Shown here: positions 1 to 7,969 of the stretch, piece by piece
How the letters are laid out: the number at the start of each line of letters is the position of its first letter
Position numbering within the stretch: position 1 is the first letter of the stretch
DNA from: Candidatus Methanomethylophilus sp. UBA78
GTDB lineage: Archaea > Thermoplasmatota > Thermoplasmata > Methanomassiliicoccales > Methanomethylophilaceae
Assembly (NCBI GenBank): GCA_002503545.1
Contig: DARY01000033.1
Location: forward strand, 1 to 48,849
DNA: 48,849 bases
Direction: 5' to 3'
Made by a program: the position numbers and the translations under genes
Notes under the pieces: model-generated
The model's database searches: none
The model's input: the letters and a program-made list of their open reading frames with translations, nothing else
Told to the model about the DNA's origin: nothing

Positions 1-1
1 A

Positions 2-1549
2 CTGACCGCCCACGAACAGGGCGCGTCCCACGCGGCGGACGGCTACGCCCGGGCCACCGGCCGCACCGGCGTGGTGCTGGCCACCAGCGGCCCCGGCGCC
101 ACCAACCTGGTCACCGGCATCGCCACCGCCTACGCCGACAGCGTCCCCATAATCGCCCTGACCGGACAGGTCGGAACGAACTTCCTGGGGGCGGAGGCCT
201 TCCAGGAGGTCGACTCCTACAGCCTCATGATGCCGGTCACCAAGCACAACTTCAGGGTCCTGGACCCGGAGAGGCTGCCCCATGCGATATACGAGGGATG
301 GGAGATATGCCAGACGGGAAGACCGGGACCGGTTCACATAGACATGCCCGTCGACCAGATCAACTCCGACATCGACTCGGACCTGCTCAACAAGAAATGG
401 GGGATCAAGGCCCCGACGGAGGACATATCCAGCATAAGGGACGCTGCCAACCTGATCAGGAACGCGGAGAGGCCCATCCTGCTCGTCGGAGGCGGCGCCA
501 TAGGCTCCGGGGCCTCCGATGCCGTCAGGCGTCTGGCCGAGTTCACCAACATGCCGGTCGTCACCACCCTCATGTCCCTGGGCGTCATACCCTACGACCA
601 CCCCCTGAACATGGGGCCCCTGGGCATGCACGGGAGGATGGGGGCGCTCGACACCTTCCAGTCCGCCGACCTGGTCGTCGCCATCGGCACCAAGTTCTCC
701 GACAGGACGTACAACCCCCACACCATGCCCCCGTCCGGATGCAAGGTCATCCAGATCGACGTCGACTCCACCCAGTTCGGAAAATCGCAGAGACCCAGCA
801 TCAACATCCAGTGCGATGCGAAGAAAGGGACCCTGCTGCTCCTGGATGCGCTCAGAGGATACAAGAGCATGCACTCCGAATGGGACCAGAGGTATTCCAA
901 GCTCAGGAAGATATGCCAGTGCAGCTTCGACTACGACAACAGCCCCATCCTCCCGCAGAAGGTCATCCACGAGATCAACAAACTGCTCGACGGGGATGTC
1001 ATAGTCACCACCGACGTCGGACAGAACCAGATGTGGGCGATGCACTGCCTCGACATCAGAAGACCCAGACAGTTCATAACGTCCGGTTCCTTCGGCACCA
1101 TGGGCTTCGGACTGCCCGCGGCGATCGGAGCCAAGGTGGCCAAACCCGACTCGAAGGTCCTCTCCATCGTCGGGGACGGGGGACTTCAGATGGTCATCCA
1201 GGAGCTCTCAACATCCGTCGCCGAGGAAATCCCCGTCACCATCGTCCTCCTCAACAACGGATGGCTGGGCATGGTCAGGCAGTGGCAGAAGCTGTTCTGG
1301 GACCAGAGGTACAGCGGCACGAAGCTCAACGCCAACCCCGATTTCGTCAAGATCGCCGAGAGCTACGGAGCCTGGGGTATCCACGTCGACAAGGCGTCCG
1401 AGATCGGAGAGGCCCTCAAGAGGGCCATGGATTCCGACATGACCTGCATCGTCGACATAAAGTGCGACCCCGAGGAGGACATAACCCCCATGATATTGGC
1501 CGACCCGTCGGTTCCGATAGTCAAGAAGAGATGTCCGTACAAGGTCTGA
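2..1549 (+). CDS. ilvB: Acetolactate synthase large subunit (5' truncated by window edge)
   Basis: Thiamine-diphosphate enzyme that condenses two pyruvates (or pyruvate and 2-oxobutyrate) in the first step of valine, leucine and isoleucine synthesis. The frame is open from base 2 and begins mid-domain in the conserved HEQGASHAADGYARATG segment, so about 50 N-terminal residues lie outside the window. Visible: SGPGATN loop, GQV, QEVD, the central FAD domain (VGGGAIGSGAS, GTKFSDRTYNP) and the ThDP/Mg motif GDGGLQM followed by NNGWLGM near the C-terminus. It is a close paralogue of the gene at 1858-3522. No regulatory small subunit (IlvN/IlvH, ACT domain) lies next to either copy. The two copies are separated by a hairpin and a divergent micro-gene, so they are probably separate transcripts. 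Function of the family is firm; which copy is the housekeeping enzyme cannot be told. Confidence 0.95.
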   Translation: MTAHEQGASHAADGYARATGRTGVVLATSGPGATNLVTGIATAYADSVPIIALTGQVGTNFLGAEAFQEVDSYSLMMPVTKHNFRVLDPERLPHAIYEGWEICQTGRPGPVHIDMPVDQINSDIDSDLLNKKWGIKAPTEDISSIRDAANLIRNAERPILLVGGGAIGSGASDAVRRLAEFTNMPVVTTLMSLGVIPYDHPLNMGPLGMHGRMGALDTFQSADLVVAIGTKFSDRTYNPHTMPPSGCKVIQIDVDSTQFGKSQRPSINIQCDAKKGTLLLLDALRGYKSMHSEWDQRYSKLRKICQCSFDYDNSPILPQKVIHEINKLLDGDVIVTTDVGQNQMWAMHCLDIRRPRQFITSGSFGTMGFGLPAAIGAKVAKPDSKVLSIVGDGGLQMVIQELSTSVAEEIPVTIVLLNNGWLGMVRQWQKLFWDQRYSGTKLNANPDFVKIAESYGAWGIHVDKASEIGEALKRAMDSDMTCIVDIKCDPEEDITPMILADPSVPIVKKRCPYKV

Positions 1550-1585
1550 GTGAAAAGCAGGGGCTGATAGTGGCCATCTGACTGC

Positions 1586-1610
1586 GGCCTGTCTCCTCCG
1601 GAGACGGGCC
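1586..1610 (+). terminator. Hairpin after the first ilvB copy
   Basis: An 11-bp stem (one G-T pair) with a TCC loop starts 36 bases after the ilvB stop codon. It sits between ilvB and the converging micro-gene at 1618-1710 and could serve both. There is no strong T-run, so termination is inferred only from position. Confidence 0.4.
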
Positions 1611-1617
1611 GTCTCTG

Positions 1618-1710
1618 TCAGGCCAGCATCGCCACGGAGGCGACAAGCGCCACCAGCGCAATAGCGACGTATACGATTACAGAGATCTTCGTGTCTTCGT
1701 CCATCGTCAT
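1618..1710 (-). CDS. 30-residue single-pass membrane micro-protein
   Basis: A short reading frame of 30 codons starting ATGACGATGGACGAAGAC on the minus strand. The product has an acidic/polar N-terminus (MTMDEDTK) followed by an uninterrupted hydrophobic stretch of about 20 Ile/Val/Ala/Leu residues that would span a membrane once. The stop is TGA. An AT-rich TATA-like element (TTTAAATATT read on this strand, near 1731-1740) lies about 25 bases before the ATG, as expected for a leaderless archaeal mRNA. No family is recognised. It could be a regulator or assembly factor of a membrane complex, but nothing in the neighbourhood says which. The alternative is a chance frame; the promoter spacing and the clean hydrophobic helix argue against that. 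Confidence 0.5.
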   Translation of the reverse strand: MTMDEDTKISVIVYVAIALVALVASVAMLA

Positions 1711-1815
1711 GGTTTAAAAATCGAACTGTTGAATATTTAAACATGACTCCGAACGTCCTACACGGAAGGGGCCGAACACCCGCTCCCGACATTGCCAGCA
1801 GGAAAAATCCCCGTG

Positions 1816-1841
1816 TTTAATATTTTATAATCGTCCGACGA
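1816..1841 (+). promoter_or_regulatory. TATA region and palindrome upstream of the second ilvB
   Basis: The AT-rich run TTTAATATTTTATAA lies about 30-40 bases before the ATG at 1858. It is followed directly by the perfect palindrome TCGTCCGACGA (1831-1841), between the TATA box and the predicted start site. A repressor bound there would block transcription initiation, which fits control by amino-acid supply. The regulator is not identified. Confidence 0.5.
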
Positions 1842-1857
1842 TACTGGCTCGATTCAT

Positions 1858-3522
1858 ATGAAAGGCTCAAGAGCGCTGCTCAAAATGCTCGAGGACAGAG
1901 ACGTCGAGACGATGTTCGGCTATCCCGGAGGAGCCGTGATTCCGATATACGACGAAATAAGGGAGTCCTCCATCAGGCACGTGCTGGTGAGGCACGAACA
2001 GTGCGCCGCCCATGCGGCGGACGGATTCGCCCGCGCCACCGGCAAAACGGGCGTCTGCCTTTCCACATCCGGCCCCGGAGCGACGAACATGGTCACCGGG
2101 ATCGCCACCGCATATGCGGATTCCATACCCATGCTGGCACTTACGGGACAGGTCGGATCGAAGGTCCTCGGGTCCGAGGCATTCCAGGAGGTCGACGCTT
2201 ACAGCCTCATGATGTCCGTCACCAAGCACAACTTCCGCGTCACGGACATAAAGAGGCTCCCGCACGCCATCGACGAGGCCTGGCAGATCGCCGCCTCCGG
2301 CCGTCCCGGACCGGTCCACGTCGACCTCCCCGTCGACCAGATAAACGCCCAGATCGACGAGGCCATGACCGAGGAGCACTTCGGTATAAAGGAGCCCCTG
2401 GAGGACGTGTCCGGCATACCCGAGGCGGTCAGACTCATAAAGGAATGCCACAAGCCCATCATATTCGCAGGCGGCGGTGCGGTCGGCTCCGGTGCCTCCG
2501 ACGGGGTGAAGCTGCTGTCCCAGATGATCGGAGCCCCTATAGTCACCCCCCTCATGGGCATAGGGATAGTCCCCTCCGCCGACCCCCTCAACATGGGTGC
2601 GCTGGGTATGCACGGCAGGATGTGCGCCATGGAGGCGTTCAGGAACTCCGACCTCATCATAGCCGTGGGCACCAAGTTCTCCGACAGGACCTACTCCGCC
2701 TACACGGCGCCCGACAAGAAGTGCAAGGTCATCCAGATAGACATCGACTCGACCCAGTTCGGCAAGTCGAACAGACCGTCCGTCGACATAGCGTGCGATG
2801 CGAAGAAGGCACTGGGTCTCCTGATAGACGCACTCGGCGGGAACGTCAAGCACGACCCGTGGACCAGACAAGCCAGGGAATGGAAGAAGAAGTGCACCTG
2901 CAACTACGACTTCTACACCTCCCCCATAGTCCCGCAGAAGGTCATGAAGGAGCTCAACTCGTTCCTGGACGAGGACACCATCGTGACCACCGACGTCGGA
3001 CAGAACCAGATGTGGGCCATGCACTACCTGGACATCAAAAGACCCAGACAGCTGCTCTCATCCGGTTCCTTCGGCACCATGGGCTTCGGACTGCCCTCGG
3101 CCATCGGTGCGAAGGCCGCGAGACCCGACTGCAGGGTCGCCACCGTCGTGGGCGACGGAGGGCTGCAGATGGTCATACAGGAGCTGGCCACCTCGGTGGC
3201 GGAGAAGCTGCCGGTCGTGGTCGTCCTCCTCAACAACGGATGGCTGGGTATGGTCAGGCAGTGGCAGAAGCTGTTCTGGGACCACAGGTTCTCGGAGACG
3301 GAGCTCGACGACGACCCCGACTTCTGCATGATCGCCAAGGCCTACAAGGCCAAGGGCATACGCGTGGAGAGGGCCGGCGAAGTGCACGATGCGCTTAAGG
3401 AGGCGTTCGACTCGGGAGAGACCTGCATAGTCGACATAAAGTGCGACCCCGAGGAGGATGTGCTGCCCATGCTCCCGCCGAACCCCGACCTCGGACCGAT
3501 CAAGGGGAGATGCAAGTTCTGA
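1858..3522 (+). CDS. ilvB: Acetolactate synthase large subunit, second copy
   Basis: Full-length 554-residue ThDP-dependent acetolactate synthase, the usual size for the catalytic subunit. N-terminal ThDP-binding domain with the catalytic Glu in VRHEQCAAHAADG (about residue 47), SGPGATN loop, middle FAD-binding-type domain (AGGGAVGSGAS) and C-terminal ThDP pyrophosphate domain with GDGGLQM and NNGWLGM. The start fits a TATA box about 35 bases upstream and the conserved N-terminus (KGSRALLKML). Strong similarity to the upstream copy throughout suggests tandem duplication followed by divergence. ilvC follows after a hairpin and its own promoter. No ACT-domain small subunit is encoded nearby, so feedback control, if any, must use a distant gene. 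Confidence 0.95.
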   Translation: MKGSRALLKMLEDRDVETMFGYPGGAVIPIYDEIRESSIRHVLVRHEQCAAHAADGFARATGKTGVCLSTSGPGATNMVTGIATAYADSIPMLALTGQVGSKVLGSEAFQEVDAYSLMMSVTKHNFRVTDIKRLPHAIDEAWQIAASGRPGPVHVDLPVDQINAQIDEAMTEEHFGIKEPLEDVSGIPEAVRLIKECHKPIIFAGGGAVGSGASDGVKLLSQMIGAPIVTPLMGIGIVPSADPLNMGALGMHGRMCAMEAFRNSDLIIAVGTKFSDRTYSAYTAPDKKCKVIQIDIDSTQFGKSNRPSVDIACDAKKALGLLIDALGGNVKHDPWTRQAREWKKKCTCNYDFYTSPIVPQKVMKELNSFLDEDTIVTTDVGQNQMWAMHYLDIKRPRQLLSSGSFGTMGFGLPSAIGAKAARPDCRVATVVGDGGLQMVIQELATSVAEKLPVVVVLLNNGWLGMVRQWQKLFWDHRFSETELDDDPDFCMIAKAYKAKGIRVERAGEVHDALKEAFDSGETCIVDIKCDPEEDVLPMLPPNPDLGPIKGRCKF

Positions 3523-3528
3523 TGCCGG

Positions 3529-3552
3529 CGGGGCGGTACGGCCGCCCCGTTT
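3529..3552 (+). terminator. GC-rich hairpin and short T-run after ilvB copy 2
   Basis: Perfect 8-bp stem CGGGGCGG/CCGCCCCG with a five-base loop, followed by TTT, starting 7 bases after the ilvB stop. Position and shape suit a transcription end point ahead of the separate ilvC promoter. Confidence 0.5.
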
Positions 3553-3596
3553 CAGGCATACGGGACCGTAGCGGAATACGGGCCACCTGATAAGAT

Positions 3597-3606
3597 ACTT
3601 ATAAAT
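3597..3606 (+). promoter_or_regulatory. TATA box of ilvC
   Basis: ACTTATAAAT lies about 35-40 bases before the ilvC ATG. Transcription would begin near 3627, leaving a short leader that contains a GAGGT Shine-Dalgarno match just before the start. Confidence 0.5.
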
Positions 3607-3638
3607 CGTAGATATAGCAACGCTCAGAGGTTACTGAC

Positions 3639-4637
3639 ATGGACACCAAGATTTACCATGATGAGGACGCGGATCTCAACGTTCTCAAGGGAAAGAAAGT
3701 CACCGTTCTCGGATACGGTGCGCAGGGCCGCGCACAGGCTCTCTGCTTCCGTGACTCCGGAATCGACGTCACGATCGGAGTCAGGGAGAACGGACCCTCC
3801 TGGAAGAAGGCGAAGGAAGACGGCGGGATGACCGTCACCTCCATGGACAAGGCCGTCAAGGACGCCGACGTCGTCCTGATGCTCCTCCCCGACGAGACCC
3901 AGCCCGACATCTACAAGCAGTACGTCGAGCCCAACCTGAAGAAGGGTGCGGCCCTCGACTTCGCCCACGGATTCGCCATCACCTACAAGCTCATCGTCCC
4001 CCCGAAGGACGTCGACGTCATCATGATGGCCCCCAAGGCCCCCGGAGACGCGGAGAGGCAGCAGTTCGTCGAGGGATTCGGAGTCCCCGCCCTCATCTCC
4101 ATCCACCAGGATGCCACCGGGAACGCCAAGAAGATCGCCCTCGCCCTCGCCAAGGGACTGGGATCCACCCGCGCCGGAACCTTCGAGGTCGAGAACTTCG
4201 ACTACGAGACCAAATCAGACCTCTTCGGCGAGCAGGCCGTCGAGTGCGGCGGACTCTCCAAGCTCATCGAGGAAGGCTTCCAGACCCTCGTCGACCAGGG
4301 CTTCCCGCCCATCGTCGCGTACTTCGAGTGCTGCCACGAGAACAAGCTCATCATCGACCTCGTCACCCAGGGCGGCATGACCTACATGTGGAACGTCTGC
4401 TCCAACACCGCCAAGTACGGCGGGCTGACCCGCAGAGACAAGGTCATCAACAAGGACTCCGTGGCCGGGATGAAGGAGATCTACAGGCAGATTGACTCCG
4501 GGGAGTTCAAGAACGAGTGGAGACAGGAATGGGCGAACGGCCTCAAGAACCTCCACTCCATGATGGACGCAGAGTCCAAGCTGCAGCTGGAGAAGACCGG
4601 AGCCGAGGTCAGGGCTCTGTTCCAGCGCAAGAACTGA
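3639..4637 (+). CDS. ilvC: Ketol-acid reductoisomerase
   Basis: Catalyses the Mg- and NAD(P)H-dependent isomeroreduction of 2-acetolactate to 2,3-dihydroxyisovalerate, the step after acetolactate synthase. At 332 residues it matches the short class I enzyme. Seen: N-terminal Rossmann motif LGYGAQGRAQAL, the cofactor loop after it (IGVREN), MAPKAPG, and the C-terminal knotted helical domain with metal ligands in DLFGEQAVECGG and the later conserved ECCHE segment. It lies downstream of two acetolactate synthase genes but has its own TATA box and a GAGGT ribosome site, so it is probably transcribed separately. The coding sequence is strongly biased to C and G in third positions, as in highly expressed genes here. 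Confidence 0.97.
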   Translation: MDTKIYHDEDADLNVLKGKKVTVLGYGAQGRAQALCFRDSGIDVTIGVRENGPSWKKAKEDGGMTVTSMDKAVKDADVVLMLLPDETQPDIYKQYVEPNLKKGAALDFAHGFAITYKLIVPPKDVDVIMMAPKAPGDAERQQFVEGFGVPALISIHQDATGNAKKIALALAKGLGSTRAGTFEVENFDYETKSDLFGEQAVECGGLSKLIEEGFQTLVDQGFPPIVAYFECCHENKLIIDLVTQGGMTYMWNVCSNTAKYGGLTRRDKVINKDSVAGMKEIYRQIDSGEFKNEWRQEWANGLKNLHSMMDAESKLQLEKTGAEVRALFQRKN

Positions 4638-4659
4638 AACACTCAGGGAGCCGGATCGC

Positions 4660-5043
4660 ATGCTCGGACTGCTCATCAGGACGAGGGGCGGGGAATACCA
4701 CGCCGAACTCGACGAGAGCGACATCAGCAGCGCGATCTGGTTCCTGGCTTCCCCCGAATTCTCCACGGAGACCAATCAGGTCTCCGGACTCTATTACTTC
4801 GAGCTCCCCGTCGACCCCCTTCTGACCGGGGAGGAGACGGAGAGGTTCGAGGCCGGGGACATATGCTGGTGGCCCAAGGTCAACGCCATGGTCATCTTCT
4901 ACGGACCCACCCCGCTGAGCGGGGAGGACGGCAGACCGGTCTGGAAGTTCCCGCTCATCAGGATCGGGAAACTGGCCGGCGACTTCTCCAACATGGACGC
5001 CGCTGGGGACAGACAGAAGATAACCCTCGTCCAGCTCGTATGA
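4660..5043 (+). CDS. Cyclophilin-like fold protein
   Basis: A 127-residue cytosolic protein resembling the small archaeal/bacterial cyclophilin-like beta-barrel family (TM1367 type, PF04126). Supporting segments are the AIWFLASPEFS region, YYFELPVD, the GDICWWPKVNAMVIFYG core and GPTPLS. The family is named for its fold; prolyl isomerase activity is not established for it and the cyclophilin catalytic Arg pocket is not evident. It starts 22 bases after ilvC, so it may be co-transcribed with it, and ends 9 bases from the converging secreted-protein gene. Role unknown. The family call is moderately secure and the function open. Confidence 0.7.
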   Translation: MLGLLIRTRGGEYHAELDESDISSAIWFLASPEFSTETNQVSGLYYFELPVDPLLTGEETERFEAGDICWWPKVNAMVIFYGPTPLSGEDGRPVWKFPLIRIGKLAGDFSNMDAAGDRQKITLVQLV

Positions 5044-5052
5044 GCATACTCC

Positions 5053-6156
5053 TCAGAAGAGTACGACTATCAGGGACACCGAGGTGTTGCCTCTGGTGGA
5101 CGCCTCTACGGACGCCAGTTCGTCGGTCTCGATCCAATAGGGCTCCACCTCGGACAGGCTGCCGTATTTTACGAGGTAGCATCCGTCGCCGGAATGCGCC
5201 GCTCCGATGTAGTAGTCGTACTGACCCTTGGCTCCGGACAGGGGCAGCGTGCACTCCCTGCCGCCGATGTTCACCGTGATGTCCACGCTCCATCCCGAAT
5301 TGTTGCTGGAGTCGATGAGCACGTGTATGCAGAACTTCTCCATGGCCCTGAACGTCACCTGCGCATCGGTCCTTCCGCCGCCCGAGATGAAGGAGCTCCC
5401 GTTCGAATTGACGATGGCGAAGGCTTCGTGGGTTCCGACGGTCACCGGGTTGGCCACATAGATGTCGCTGGATGTATGGCTCTGATCCAGGATGATACCG
5501 CTCAGCTCGAAGAACGTGACCGTGCATCCCTTGTCCGCACAGACCGCCTTGGGCCCCTTGGGGTTGCTGGGGACCCTGGCCGTGTCGGATGCGCCGGCAT
5601 CGCTTCCTATGATTGTCAGGGAAAAGACCACATCCAACGAGACGCTGGGGATTTCGCTGTAGGCCCCTCCGGAATAGAACCCAGTCAGAACCACGGCACC
5701 ATCCGCCGGACAGTCGAGGACCTCCGTGAAAGTGCCGTTCTCACCGTACAGCTCGTACGTCTTGTCACCGATTGTCAGCACGAAATGATCGAAGAAACCC
5801 GAATCCTCTATGACAGATATCTCCGCGGAATCGGGAGACAGGTTCCCGCGGCAGCCCATGTACAATCCGGGCATGCTCAGAACGGTGGAACCGCTTTCCA
5901 CCACGTACTGGGTCTGGCCTCCGGAGGATTCGACCGTGTACCCTACGGAACCGTTGGAGAAACCGTTGCTCGTGATCGCCTCGGTCAGACCCTCGTCGCT
6001 ATAGAGATCTATCGAAAAATAGCCCATGACCGCCGAATTGCCGTTAACCGCTACGCTGCTGGTGCTGGCATACGCAGGCCCTGTGGACTGCGCTGCAACC
6101 AGGACGACGCACAGCACTGCGGCGAATGATGTGATGAAGGTCTTCAGACGTTTCAT
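5053..6156 (-). CDS. Secreted protein of unknown function
   Basis: A 367-residue protein with a clear Sec signal peptide: MKRLKTF, a hydrophobic core (FAAVLCVVLVAA) and a likely cleavage after AYA near residue 30. The mature part is rich in Ser, Gly, Val and Thr and looks like repeated beta-sandwich material. Two segments resemble each other loosely (VLTIGDKTYELYGENG near 145 and VNIGGRECTLPLSGAKG near 310), suggesting related domains. No C-terminal membrane anchor or cell-wall sorting motif is visible; it ends in the short hydrophobic run VSLIVVLF. Probably a surface or released protein that contacts the environment or host. No family recognised. The gene is less C/G-rich in third positions than its neighbours, in keeping with a fast-evolving surface protein. 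Confidence 0.6.
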   Translation of the reverse strand: MKRLKTFITSFAAVLCVVLVAAQSTGPAYASTSSVAVNGNSAVMGYFSIDLYSDEGLTEAITSNGFSNGSVGYTVESSGGQTQYVVESGSTVLSMPGLYMGCRGNLSPDSAEISVIEDSGFFDHFVLTIGDKTYELYGENGTFTEVLDCPADGAVVLTGFYSGGAYSEIPSVSLDVVFSLTIIGSDAGASDTARVPSNPKGPKAVCADKGCTVTFFELSGIILDQSHTSSDIYVANPVTVGTHEAFAIVNSNGSSFISGGGRTDAQVTFRAMEKFCIHVLIDSSNNSGWSVDITVNIGGRECTLPLSGAKGQYDYYIGAAHSGDGCYLVKYGSLSEVEPYWIETDELASVEASTRGNTSVSLIVVLF

Positions 6157-6280
6157 ACGGACACCTCCGGCAATCTATCCCCCCGTGTTGAACATCCATG
6201 ATTATAAGTAGCTATCTACATATAACAATAGTTTATGTGCAATCTACAGAGTATATATTGGGACGATACGTTTTGGAGGT

Positions 6281-6586
6281 TCAATCTTCCGTTCCGGTAC
6301 CTGAACAGAAAGGACAGGAGTGGTCCCACGGATCGCTGACGAAGTGCCTCCTGCACCTGCCGCATATGTAGAAGCGGAACTCGTCCGCCTTCCAACCGGA
6401 TGCTCCGCAGAAGGAGCACGTCTGTTCCCAGCCGTCCGAAAGATACGTCCTTCCGCAGCTGCTGCATTTCATGAAGAACACCTTGTCCGTATCCCACCCA
6501 TGGGCCCCGCAGTGGGGACAGTAGGCGTTCCATTCATCCGAGATAAAAACGTGACCACAACTGCTGCATTTGTAGAATCTCACCAC
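6281..6586 (-). CDS. Triple zinc-ribbon repeat protein
   Basis: A 101-residue protein made almost entirely of three tandem zinc ribbons with a period of exactly 34 residues. The CxxC pairs are C7/C10 with C23/C26, C41/C44 with C57/C60, and C75/C78 with C91/C94. Each unit has the pattern CxxCG or CxxC, then a [FY][IVL]SD.W turn, then CxxC. The first two units end with GA..GW. Twelve cysteines would bind three zinc ions. Such proteins usually contact nucleic acid or protein partners, but nothing here identifies a target. It is monocistronic. The internal repeat shows it grew by duplication of a single ribbon. Confidence 0.65.
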   Translation of the reverse strand: MVRFYKCSSCGHVFISDEWNAYCPHCGAHGWDTDKVFFMKCSSCGRTYLSDGWEQTCSFCGASGWKADEFRFYICGRCRRHFVSDPWDHSCPFCSGTGTED

Positions 6587-6784
6587 TTTTTATCCCTTGG
6601 GACCTACATTACGTCTTGGCTTATAGAATTGCCCCTGGACGGTTTTCGACCGGAGCATAACGCACCGGGAAATGCGGCGCCGGCCGACCGACACATGTGA
6701 AAACGGCGGGCGGAACGGGGCGGTCCTGACGCCGCCGTGCTCTGCGGCGCGGTTGATCCGAACCGCATGTCCCAGATGTTCCGG

Positions 6785-7873
6785 TCAGACCACCGTCATC
6801 TCATGCGGGAAGTCGGTAAGCCTCTCGCAGCCGTCCTCCGTTATAAGAACCGTGTCCTCGATCCTGATCCCGCCTATCCCCGGCAGATAGATGCCGGGTT
6901 CCGCGGAAACCACGTTGCCGGCACGCAGGACCTGCTCCGACCTGTAGCTCACGTGTATGGGCTGATGGACGTCCATGCCTATGCCGTGGCCGAACGAGTG
7001 GATGAACCTCCCCTTGAACTCGGAACCGTCTATGACGGCCCTGGCCGCCACATCCGCATCCTTCGCCGCCGCACCGTCCCTGTAGGCGTCCAACCCGGCC
7101 TGCTGGGCCTCCCTGACCACCTCGTAGGCCCTCTCCAGTTCCGCACGGGGCCTCCCGAGGAACAGCGTCCTGGTCAGGTCCGAACAGTACCCTCCCCATT
7201 TGCAGCCGAAATCGAAAAGGGCCGCATCGCCGCGCTTCAGCCTGTAACCGGCCGAGGAGTAGTGCGGCATGCTGGAATTCGGTCCGAAGGCGGCGATGGT
7301 GTCGAAAGCCAGACCCCTGCCCCCGAGCTCCTGCATCCTCATCTCCATCCTCGTCGCCACCTCCGTCTCGGACACCCCCTCGGAGAGGTAATCGGGCAGC
7401 TCCCTGGCGACCTGCGACGAGATGCCGCATGCCTTCCTGATGGCTTCGATCTCCCTGCTGTCCTTTACCGCCACGGTGTCCGCGACGGCCTTCCTGGCGT
7501 CGACGATCTCGTAATCGTAGCCGGTTAGCTTCTTTATCCCGGTCACGGTGCTGTAGGGGACCGAGTCGATGTTGAAACCCACCTTGCCGCATCCCTTCAG
7601 GGAGTCCTTCAGGATGGACTCGAGTTCCGCCCTGTCGTGGAAGACCCTCACGTCCCCGCGGCCGGTGCGGGCGGACTCCTCCTCCAGGACGTTCACTATG
7701 ACATCCTGGGTCCCGTCCTTCTTCACCACGATGTAACAGTCCTCGAACACCCCGCCCGAGGGCTCCAGAAGGTACCTGTAGGTGGAATCGATGAAACTCT
7801 CCCCGCCGTTGGCTATGACGATGGCGTCCATCCCGGGCGCGTTGGCCATGAGCCTCTCCGCTCTGCTTGCCAT
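6785..7873 (-). CDS. M24-family aminopeptidase (Xaa-Pro dipeptidase type)
   Basis: A 362-residue metallopeptidase of the pita-bread fold, predicted to remove N-terminal residues before proline or cleave Xaa-Pro dipeptides in the cytosol. The N-terminal creatinase-type domain spans about residues 1-125 and the catalytic domain the rest. The five metal ligands are visible: Asp in LFDFGCKWGG, Asp in YCSDLTRT, His in HSFGHGIGMD, Glu in SAEPGIYL and Glu in IRIEDTV. Length is typical for archaeal PepQ-like enzymes. It lies in the same orientation as the aspartate dehydrogenase gene, about 100 bases downstream of it. Family certain; exact substrate unproven. Confidence 0.9.
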   Translation of the reverse strand: MASRAERLMANAPGMDAIVIANGGESFIDSTYRYLLEPSGGVFEDCYIVVKKDGTQDVIVNVLEEESARTGRGDVRVFHDRAELESILKDSLKGCGKVGFNIDSVPYSTVTGIKKLTGYDYEIVDARKAVADTVAVKDSREIEAIRKACGISSQVARELPDYLSEGVSETEVATRMEMRMQELGGRGLAFDTIAAFGPNSSMPHYSSAGYRLKRGDAALFDFGCKWGGYCSDLTRTLFLGRPRAELERAYEVVREAQQAGLDAYRDGAAAKDADVAARAVIDGSEFKGRFIHSFGHGIGMDVHQPIHVSYRSEQVLRAGNVVSAEPGIYLPGIGGIRIEDTVLITEDGCERLTDFPHEMTVV

Positions 7874-7969
7874 GACCGCAGGTATGCGCTGAAAATAATT
7901 AAGACCTCATCCCCGGCGGATGCAGCCGGGGAGGAGGTTAGAAAGACCCAGAAAGGAGGGAAGGAGGTT

